From JBOGWP01 sp050693875 (lineage in GTDB: Bacteria; Actinomycetota; CADDZG01; JAHWKV01; JBOGWP01): a stretch of DNA of 12,164 nt. Made by a program: the position numbers and the translations under genes. The notes under the pieces were generated by a model, which worked only from the letters and a program-made list of their open reading frames with translations, ran no database searches and had not been told where the DNA came from. Below are positions 6,955 to 12,164 of this stretch, piece after piece. The stretch covers positions 1-12,164 of the forward strand of contig JBOGWP010000102.1 of assembly GCA_050693875.1 (NCBI GenBank), given 5' to 3'. Positions within the stretch are counted from its first letter, which is position 1, and the number at the start of each line of letters is the position of its first letter.

Positions 6955-8463
6955 TCACGGGACCTCGGCGAGCAGCCGAGTGCTTTCCCCCACCGCCACG
7001 ACGAGCAGGCAGGAAAGCCCCGCGGCGTCCGGCGAGAAGAAGGCGGTGACCTCGTCGTCGTAGAAGGTGAGCCCCGTGGCCCCCAGACGGTGGGCGTAGG
7101 CGCCGAGATAGATCCGCCCGGCGACGACCCCTGCCTCCAGCTGGGCCGCCCGGTAGCCGCGGTCGCCGTAGACCCCCAGGACTCCGCCGAGGTCGGCCAT
7201 CAGGAAGTGGGTCGCAGCACCCGTCCCCCCGAGAAGCTGCTCGAGGCAGAGGAAGGCGGCCTCCTGCCGGAACCGTCCCCCACGAAGGAGTCGTAGGGCC
7301 CCCCTCTCGAAGACGTAGGCGCCGGGCTCCAGGCCCCCGAGATCGTGGGCCACGAGGTAGGGCCGCACCAGCCGCGACCCGTTGGGGACGATGTCGGTGG
7401 CCACGCCCCGTGTGGCCCGGGCGAGGATGTCCGCCAGCACCCCCGCCGGAACGGCCCCCGGCCGGAAGGCGCGGGCCGATCCTCGCCGGACGATCACAGC
7501 CTCGATCGAGTCGTCGGCGGCGCCGGGGGGCGCCACCTCCTCGGCTCGCGGGAGGCCGCGCCCTTCCCGCCAGCTCGCCACCGCGGCGCCCGAGGGCAGA
7601 CGGCCGGCGTCGTTGACCGCCAGGATCTCCGGGAACTCGACCTCGCGCCGGGAGAGCGGCGGGCTCTCGAACGCCTCCGCCCTGGCCGGCTCCGGCGCCG
7701 GCTCCACCCGCGGCCCCACCCCCAGGCTGAGCAGGCACAGGGGGAACTCCCGGCGCCCATCGAGCCTCAGAAGGGCCTCGATCTCAGAGTCGGCAAACCC
7801 GGTCACCGCCCGGGTCGGAACCCTCGCTGCCGCGGCGAGCGCGGTGAGGTTGGCGAGGATCATCCCCGCGTCCCAGAACAGGTGGCGGTAGCCGCGCTGC
7901 GTGTACTTCCAGGTGGTGCGCCAGGGGATCCCGGTCAGGACCAGGGCCGCCGGGGCAGCGGCCATTGCCGGCTCGACCCCGGTCGCCCGCACGAGATGGG
8001 CACGATGATCGCCGCGGCGCAGTCTCACCAGCGCGGTGTTCAACGGATCGAAGTGGTAGACACCGGCAGCCAGCCCGTCGAGGTCGCCACAGCAGACGTA
8101 GACCTCCACCGGGTAGAGGGCCCCGGCGCACGCGTAGGTGCGGAAATAGAAGACGTCCCCTCCGGGGAAGACGCGCCCGCGCGCCACCCCGGCCCCGAAG
8201 GCGAGGAGGCGGGCGAGCCCGGCGAGGTCGAGGCCGCCTCGAGGCTCGTCCACGGTGACCGTGGCGATGGCCTCGAGGGCGCTCCGCCCAGCCACCGGCC
8301 GAGGCTCGGGCAGCGCGACCGTCTCGCGGCCGGGGTAGCGCTTGAAGGGGGCCGGACGGTTGTCCCAGTCGAGCTGCCACCCGCGGGTGCGGACGCTCGA
8401 CGGGGTGTGCTTGGTGGCGGAGTGGTACGCCGCAGCCCAGGAACCGGTGCCGGATCGCGCCAT
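6955..8463 (-). CDS. SagB-like FMN-dependent dehydrogenase with tandem nitroreductase domains
   Basis: An intact 502-residue protein from ATG 8463. The start carries the family's 'YHSATKHTPSSVR...LDWDNRPAPFKRYPG' leader (residues 13-45). Domain 1 (about 60-250) has FYFRTYACAGALYPVEVYV and 'KYTQRGYRHLFWDAGMILAN', where FMN-contacting and structural residues of the nitroreductase fold lie. Domain 2 (about 318-495) has 'IVRRGSARAFRPGAVP', 'YRAAQLEAGVVAGRIYLGAY', 'GATGLTFYDDEV' and 'LLVVAVG'. Double-domain SagB/ThcOx-like proteins are known from actinobacteria and other phyla. The archetypes oxidise azolines to azoles in thiazole/oxazole-modified peptides, but no YcaO cyclodehydratase, E1-like protein or obvious precursor lies here, so the substrate may be something else. 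No frame break was found, unlike most neighbours. Upstream, TACAAT at 8500-8495 could be its -10. There is no strong ribosome site. Confidence 0.85.
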   Translation of the reverse strand: MARSGTGSWAAAYHSATKHTPSSVRTRGWQLDWDNRPAPFKRYPGRETVALPEPRPVAGRSALEAIATVTVDEPRGGLDLAGLARLLAFGAGVARGRVFPGGDVFYFRTYACAGALYPVEVYVCCGDLDGLAAGVYHFDPLNTALVRLRRGDHRAHLVRATGVEPAMAAAPAALVLTGIPWRTTWKYTQRGYRHLFWDAGMILANLTALAAAARVPTRAVTGFADSEIEALLRLDGRREFPLCLLSLGVGPRVEPAPEPARAEAFESPPLSRREVEFPEILAVNDAGRLPSGAAVASWREGRGLPRAEEVAPPGAADDSIEAVIVRRGSARAFRPGAVPAGVLADILARATRGVATDIVPNGSRLVRPYLVAHDLGGLEPGAYVFERGALRLLRGGRFRQEAAFLCLEQLLGGTGAATHFLMADLGGVLGVYGDRGYRAAQLEAGVVAGRIYLGAYAHRLGATGLTFYDDEVTAFFSPDAAGLSCLLVVAVGESTRLLAEVP

Positions 8464-8494
8464 CGTGCGGAGAGCTCACCCTCGACGGGCTCTC

Positions 8495-8523
8495 ATTGTA
8501 GGAGCTGCGTCGCAGCCTGCCGA
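8495..8523 (-). promoter_or_regulatory. Candidate promoter of the sagB-like gene
   Basis: On the minus strand TACAAT (8500-8495) lies 17 bases after TCGGCA (8523-8518), which shares four bases with TTGACA. Transcription would begin near 8488 and give a leader of about 25 bases before ATG 8463. Pattern-based only. Confidence 0.3.
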
Positions 8524-8589
8524 GGGCTTCTCCACCGCGGCCGTGCGGTGATGGCGTCGGCGGACCGGTGGGAAACATGAAGGAGAGAC

Positions 8590-8682
8590 GTGCCGCTCCT
8601 GAGGTGGTTCGACTCGAAGAGAGGCAAGGGGCTGGTCGAGCATCGCGGCGCGAGTACAGGCGCCTCCGAGGCGGGCCGTTGA
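8590..8682 (+). CDS. 30-residue frame with a cold-shock-like start (doubtful)
   Basis: GTG 8590 follows AAGGAG at a 5-base distance and opens 'VPLLRWFDSKRGKGLVEHRG' before running out to a TGA at 8680-8682. The 'WFDSKRGKG' piece resembles the first strands of cold-shock-domain proteins (KWFxxxKGxGFI), but the aromatic RNA-binding residues after the second Gly are missing and nothing downstream continues the domain. It may be a truncated relic or chance resemblance. Confidence 0.2.
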   Translation: MPLLRWFDSKRGKGLVEHRGASTGASEAGR

Positions 8683-8816
8683 GCCGCCCGGCAAGGATGC
8701 CGTAGGCGCGCGTGCCTCTGGGCATGCGGAGCGGGACGTTCTCACGGGCGGCGCGGGCGCACAGGCCCCGCCTTACGAGGCGTGCACCTCCCGAACCGCG
8801 GCGGGCGGTCTAGCCG

Positions 8817-9390
8817 ATGCCACTCCTCAGGCGCCGCCACGGGATCTGCCGACGGGTGGGGGCTCCCATCTCCGGCCCGAACTGCCCCTCCATCCGCCGT
8901 CCCTTTCCGCCGGGGCTCCATGGTCGCCGCCCGCCCCGGCCGGGCCAGTTCAATCTCCAGCTCCTCGAGAAGCAGAAGCTCAAGGCGATGTACGGGGTGG
9001 GGGAACGGCAGCTCCGCCGGTACCTCGCGGAGGCCAAGCGGCGGCCGGGACGCGTGGGCGAGAACCTCCTCGTCCTGCTGGAGCGGCGGCTCGACAATCT
9101 CGTGCTGCGCCTGGGCTTCGCCCTCACCATCCGCCACGCGCGCCAGCTCGTCTCCCACGGGCATCTCCTTGTCGATGCTCGACGTGTGGACGTGCCCTGG
9201 TATCTGGTTCGGCCAGGCCAGACGATCGAGATTCGGGACAAGGAGCTCCCCCTGGTCGGGGAGGCGGTCCTCCCTCACCCCCGAGATCCCCCCCTACCTC
9301 GAGCGCGAGGAGCTGCGGGGGAGGCTCCTTCGCCTGCTCGCCCGAGACGAGATACCCCACACCGTGCCCATCGACGAGCGCCTCGCCTCC
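8817..9390 (+). pseudogene. rpsD: Ribosomal protein S4 (RpsD) copy, frameshifted and with altered ends
   Basis: From about 8850 the frame reads 'RRPFPPGLHGRR', 'LQLLEKQKLKAMYGVGERQL', 'GENLLVLLERRLDNLVLRLG', 'RHARQLVSHGHLLVDARRVD' and 'WYLVRPGQTIEIRDKE', which is the S4 core plus the S4 RNA-binding domain. Near 9270 it shifts frame to 'LTPEIPPYLEREELRGRLLR' and 'RDEIPHTVPIDERL', the normal S4 C-terminal region, and then ends without the usual 'EFYSR' finish. The N-terminus is also odd: the usual 'ARYTGPxCRxCR' start is missing and the zinc-type Cys pattern is only partly kept. There is no ribosome site at ATG 8817 and no ribosomal-protein operon around it, so this is an orphan copy, most likely a non-functional paralogue. 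It is joined directly to an ABC ATPase fragment. Confidence 0.83.
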
Positions 9391-9395
9391 TCGGC

Positions 9396-9730
9396 CGGCA
9401 TCCGTCCCAGATCAGCGGGGGACAGCGACAGCGGGTGGCCCTGGCCCCTGCGCTGGTGTCCGGCCCGGTCGTCCTGGTGGCGGACGAACCAACCTCGATG
9501 CTGGACGCGTCGGTGCGGGGCGGCATCCTCAACGTCCTGCTTGGTCTCCGACGGGCCTGGCCATCCTGCTCATCACGCACGACCTGACCGAGGCCGCCTA
9601 CCTCTGCGATACGATCCACGTCCTTCATTGCGGCCGGATCGTGGAGCGCGGCACCCCCCACGCCCTCACCACCATCCCTGTGCACCCCCACACGCGGGAC
9701 CTGGCCGCAGCCGCCGACCCGCTGCCGTGA
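9396..9730 (+). pseudogene. Peptide-type ABC transporter ATPase, C-terminal fragment
   Basis: Only the second half of the nucleotide-binding domain is present. The signature is 'PSQISGGQRQRVALA', Walker B and D-loop are 'VVLVADEPTSMLDAS', and after a frame break near 9550 come the switch His in 'TGLAILLITHDLTEAAYLCD' and the tail 'GRIVERGTPHAL...HPHTRDL'. The tail with its HPYTR-like motif is typical of dipeptide/oligopeptide importer ATPases (OppD/OppF, DppD/DppF type). Walker A and the Q-loop are absent: the sequence upstream of 9396 is ribosomal protein S4 instead. The fragment stays in the same frame as the N-terminal S4 part, so a hybrid reading frame exists from 8817 to about 9587. It cannot bind ATP normally. 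The gene ends at TGA 9728-9730. Confidence 0.85.
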
Positions 9731-10011
9731 GCAACACCCGGGAATGGGAGCACGGCGGTCCGTCCCGTGTGATGCCTACGTTCTCGCGATTGCAGCCCGG
9801 CAGACTGGCACCGCCTCAGCGGTGGCGTGGGGCGCTTGCACGCCTATCGACGACGGACTCGTGACGTCGCCCCCAGGCCACCGCACCCGAACTCCTTTGG
9901 ACTCCCGGCAACCGGACAGATGAACGGTTCGGGCAGCGGTGCGCGAGGCGAATCTCCGAAGAGGCGTCGCGGGAGCGCGGCTCGCTCCCAACCTCCCCGG
10001 CCGGAGGGGTC
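9731..10011. other. Gap without a recognisable gene
   Basis: Nearly 280 bases between the ABC fragment and the convergent GAF-EAL relic. Open frames on both strands are Arg/Pro/Ser-rich with no domain features. I see no tRNA, no riboswitch pattern and no strong hairpin with a T-run. Confidence 0.5.
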
Positions 10012-11225
10012 CTACCCGACGGCCTCTTCCCTTCCGAGGATTACTGTGAGAGATCCCGGACGCCCGAAGAGAGACGCCTGCGTAGCCCACGCCGACCTCC
10101 CTGAAGGGCCCGGGCCTCGTCCGCCGTCTCGGCGCCCTCCGCCACGATGACCGCGCCCATCTTCGTGGCGAAGGAAGCGGCGGAGGTGACCAGCGCTTGC
10201 CGAGCCAGATCCTTGTCGATGTTGCGGGTCAGGTAGATGTCGAGCTTGACCACCTCCGGGCGCCACCCGGAGGATGTGGCTCAGCCCGAGTAGCCCGCGC
10301 CGGCGTCGTCCACCGCCAGCCGGATGCCTCGCTCTCGGAGCCTGGATATCGCCTCTCTCACAGGCCCGTATTCCTCGAAGACCGCGTGCTCGGTCACCTC
10401 GAGAACCCAGCCGGCCCGGAGCCAGGTCCGCAACGCGCATCCGAGCGCAGCGTCTCCGGGGCGACGTTGACCGAGAGGTATACCCCAGGGGGCACGTGAT
10501 CGAAGTGTGCGAGCGCAGCCCGAAATGCAGCAATTTCGAGATCCACCCCCAACCTCCCAGGCCTCGGCGAACCAGAGGTTGGGTGCCTTTGCGGATCGGC
10601 GTTGAAGCAGGAAAGGACCTTGAGGCCGACGATGCCGGTGGTGCGGGGGGGTCGACGATCGGCTGGAAGGCACCGACAACCCCGCGCCTTCGAGGACTCG
10701 CATGATGCGCTCACGCTTCTCCTGCTGGCGCCGGCGCCTCCTCTTCCTGGCTCAGCTGTTCGGCGACGATACGCGCAAGCACCCGCATGAATCGCGCGTC
10801 GCTCTCCGAGAGTGAGGAGTTGGGAGTATGGCTGACCGAGCACTGGGTCCCGTACACCCTGCCGCCGGGAAGCTGGACAGGCACCCCTACATAGCAGCCC
10901 AGGTTGGCCTCCTCGGCGATGCGCATGCCTCACGGATCTCGTGATGCTTGGCGTCCGGGATACGCTCGGAAGCCGTCCCTGCACGACCAGGTGGCAGTCA
11001 GGTCTCGTCGGGGGGGATGCCCGCCTGCTCTTTGAATCCAAACGACTCCCCGGGTCCGGCGATGCGGCGAAAGACCTTCTCATCCCCGACGAACTCGGCA
11101 AGGAACCCAACGTCCATTCCGAGGTGCTCCTTCGCGGCGGCCACGAAGAGGCCCACCAGCTGGTCGGCGCGTTCCGACCCTGTTCGCAGGAGGGACTCGA
11201 GGGCTCTCGTTTCCATCGTGTGCAT
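10012..11225 (-). pseudogene. GAF-EAL cyclic-di-GMP-type signalling protein, heavily frameshifted
   Basis: Reading leftward from ATG 11225 (or the internal ATG at 11216), the pieces are 'METRALESLLRTGSERADQL' and 'LGMDVGFLAEFVGDEKVFRR'. A GAF domain follows with 'CHLVVQGRLPS', 'ANLGCYVGVPVQLPGGRVYG' and 'SLSESDARFMRVLARIVAEQ', and then a linker 'RRQQEKRERIMRVLEGAG'. The EAL domain has 'PGVYLSVNVAPETLRSD', 'WVLEVTEHAVFEEY', 'IRLAVDDAGAGYSG', 'EVVKLDIYLTRNIDKD' and 'GAVIVAEGAETADE'. At least eight frame breaks are needed. Near 10990 one extra G turns the expected ACC-TAC-TGC into an in-frame TGA. The EAL motif itself reads GLKVLS, so the metal-binding Glu is Lys, although the later Asn, Glu, Asp-Asp and Lys residues remain. 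Relatives sense a signal through GAF and hydrolyse or bind cyclic di-GMP. This copy cannot be made intact. Confidence 0.86.
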
Positions 11226-11527
11226 CGGGCACCATCAAGCGCTCGTTGCCTCGTGGTCGGCATCAACAGTCCCGGAGATGGTGCCGGATTGAAATGAACC
11301 GGGCAAAACCTCCGGAGTTTCACCGCCGTTCCTTACCCTCACCCCGGTCGAGATACGCCCCGACGGCTCGCCGATCCCCCATGGGATGGCCGTGACTCGC
11401 GGCGAGAAATCAGGATGGGGCACGAGCGGTGGCGAAGACGACCTGGCGGCGTGGGTGCCGGTGCGGGCTCACCGCCTCCACTTCCCGATCGGCCCACGCT
11501 CCATCCTTCCACGAGCGAGCGGCGAGA
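11226..11527. other. Gap between the GAF-EAL relic and the RelBE relic
   Basis: About 300 bases. The only notable element is the palindrome CTCCGGAG flanked by AAAC and TTT near 11305-11322, a possible binding site upstream of the leftward GAF-EAL gene. The body of the antitoxin that should precede MTKEEALARI is not recognisable in any frame, so most of that gene is lost. Confidence 0.4.
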
Positions 11528-11578
11528 ATGACCCGGATGACCAAGGAGGAGGCGCTGGCGCGGATCAGGCGCCGGTGA
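11528..11578 (+). pseudogene. Remnant of a RelB/Phd-type antitoxin (C-terminal tail only)
   Basis: The frame ATG-ACC-CGG-ATG-ACC-AAG encodes 'MTRMTKEEALARIRRR' and stops at TGA 11576-11578. Short tails of this kind ('...MTKEEALARI') end many Phd/YefM-type antitoxins that precede RelE toxins. Its stop overlaps the GTG start of the toxin frame by 4 bp, keeping the expected operon layout. The N-terminal DNA-binding part is gone. Identification rests on this tail plus context. Confidence 0.5.
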
Positions 11579-11859
11579 GCCCTGGCCGGCGGGAGAGCTG
11601 GTCAGTCGAGTGGACGGGGCCGGTCAAGCGAGCGCTGGAGCGACTTCCGGAGAAGGTGGCTACGGCCGCCGTGCAGTTCATCTATGGGCCCCTCGCTTTG
11701 GATCCTGGCGGGTCGGCCGACCGCTACGGCTCGAGCTGGAAGGCCGCCACAGCGCCCAATCGGGGGATTACCGGGTGATCTATCGCATCGACGGGGAACG
11801 GAGGACCGTGGTGATCGAGGCGATCCCGCATCGGGGCGGACGTCTACCGACTACGATGA
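11575..11859 (+). pseudogene. RelE/ParE-family toxin, frameshifted
   Basis: It starts at GTG 11575 inside the antitoxin stop. It reads 'WSVEWTGPVKRALERLPEKV' and 'AVQFIYGPLALDP', then breaks near 11706 to 'RVGRPLRLELEGRHSAQSGD' and 'YRVIYRIDGERRTVVIEAI', the characteristic RelE core strands with Arg and Tyr residues used for mRNA cleavage on the ribosome. One extra G near 11833 throws the last codons out of frame; without it the protein would end HRADVYRLR with TGA at 11857-11859, the normal RelE finish. Length would be about 93 residues, normal for the family. Loss of the antitoxin body and two toxin indels fit a dead module. Confidence 0.82.
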
Positions 11860-12039
11860 CGTCCCGCGCCGACGTGCCCATCGCGGGAGCCGGATTCGTC
11901 GTCGCCCGGTGATTCGGTGCGGCCATTTCGCGCCGTACCCCGACGGTATCTTGCCTGTGCCACCCACCGATGCGTGCCACGTTCCTCGAGCACCGCCCAT
12001 GAGATTTCCAAGTCAACCCCTATACCGCCGGTTTTTCAG

Positions 12040-12072
12040 AAAGGGGCTATCCCCTTTGATACAGGAGCCCCT
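12040..12072. terminator. Nested inverted repeats after the right-edge gene
   Basis: AAAGGGG-CTAT-CCCCTTT (12040-12057) is a perfect 7-bp hairpin. AGGGGCT (12042-12048) can instead pair with AGCCCCT (12066-12072), also 7 bp, so the two folds exclude each other. They follow directly the stop codon (12073-12071) of the minus-strand frame at the window edge, in an AT-richer stretch. A terminator for that gene is the simplest reading, though there is no long T-run; an insertion-element end is another possibility. Confidence 0.4.
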
Positions 12073-12163
12073 AGATGTTGTGGTTGTGCTCCAATCGGGC
12101 AATCTTCGGATCCAAGGCTCCGCCCACGATGTGCTTGTAGGGCGCCGGCGACGTCCCGACGGC
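12071..12163 (-). CDS. C-terminal end of an unidentified protein (cut by window edge)
   Basis: Thirty codons from the window edge to TAG at 12073-12071 read 'TSPAPYKHIVGGALDPKIAR' then 'LEHNHNI'. Of the three minus-strand frames this one looks most protein-like: mixed composition, G/C at most third positions, and a stop followed at once by an AT-richer hairpin region. I do not recognise the family. Confidence 0.4.
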   Translation of the reverse strand, partial: AVGTSPAPYKHIVGGALDPKIARLEHNHNI

Positions 12164-12164
12164 C

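Larger units (their letters stand above)
8464..8816. other. Gap between the divergent sagB-like and rpsD-like genes
   Basis: This stretch of about 350 bases holds only the candidate sagB-like promoter (8495-8523) and a possible 30-codon frame (8590-8682), described separately. Longer open frames here on both strands are Arg/Pro-rich, overlap one another, and show no family features. No RiPP-precursor-like peptide with a leader and a Cys/Ser/Thr-rich core is convincing. Confidence 0.5.

Noticed and set aside
7345..8580. A 411-codon open frame on the plus strand
   Set aside because: It lies antisense to the SagB-like gene, is rich in Gly/Arg/Pro/His and shows no domain. The minus-strand frame has clear nitroreductase motifs across its whole length.
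6737..8817. A RiPP precursor peptide near the SagB-like gene
   Set aside because: Small frames on both strands in the flanks lack a leader/core layout or a Cys/Ser/Thr-rich core and have no good ribosome site in a fitting position.
9880..9960. Possible riboswitch-like stretch
   Set aside because: Some GC-rich complementarity exists but no conserved core of a known class could be matched, and no intact gene follows.
1..12164. CRISPR array, tRNA or rRNA genes
   Set aside because: No regularly spaced repeats of 20-40 bases and no cloverleaf or conserved rRNA stretches were found by eye. GGTTCGA-like strings, for example near 8605, are not in tRNA context.

Overview
The window is about two-thirds GC or higher, with strongly G/C-ending codons and GTG as well as ATG starts. 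The gene families read most like a high-GC actinobacterium (Actinomycetota). That placement is an inference from gene style, as the window holds no phylogenetic marker good enough to settle it. It looks like an accessory, decaying stretch rather than a core region: there is mobile DNA at the left edge, there are remains of three toxin-antitoxin modules, and many genes can only be followed by hopping between reading frames.

Layout. 1-214 (-): start of an ISAzo13-type transposase. 318-1215 (+): tyrosine recombinase pseudogene. 1352-1761 (+): hicB-hicA pair, overlapping by 4 bp. 1966-3329 (-): wrecked berberine-bridge-enzyme-like FAD oxidase. 3461-4271 (+): wrecked Crp/Fnr-type regulator. 4366-4818 (-): VapC-like PIN protein with an unrecognisable N-terminus, behind a tiny membrane-peptide ORF (4812-4943). 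5163-6737 (+): intact secreted, membrane-anchored Asp-box (sialidase-fold) protein with a plausible promoter. 6955-8463 (-): intact SagB-like protein with two nitroreductase domains, convergent with the Asp-box gene. 8817-9390 (+): orphan, damaged rpsD (S4) copy that runs directly into the back half of a peptide-type ABC ATPase (9396-9730). 10012-11225 (-): badly frameshifted GAF-EAL signalling protein. 11528-11859 (+): remnant of a RelB/Phd-type antitoxin and a frameshifted RelE toxin. 12071-12163 (-): C-terminal end of an unidentified protein with a hairpin cluster after its stop.

The main message is the contrast between intact and broken genes. By eye I count roughly 25 or more frame breaks, plus one clear nonsense codon, in about 5 kb of recognisable pseudogenes. 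The Asp-box gene (524 codons) and the SagB-like gene (502 codons) have none. Either these two are under selection inside a decaying region, or the assembly has uneven indel errors; read-level data would decide. I saw no tRNA, rRNA, CRISPR array or complete biosynthetic cluster. The SagB-like enzyme has no YcaO cyclodehydratase or evident precursor peptide here, so no complete new system can be demonstrated, but that intact orphan enzyme is the best lead.
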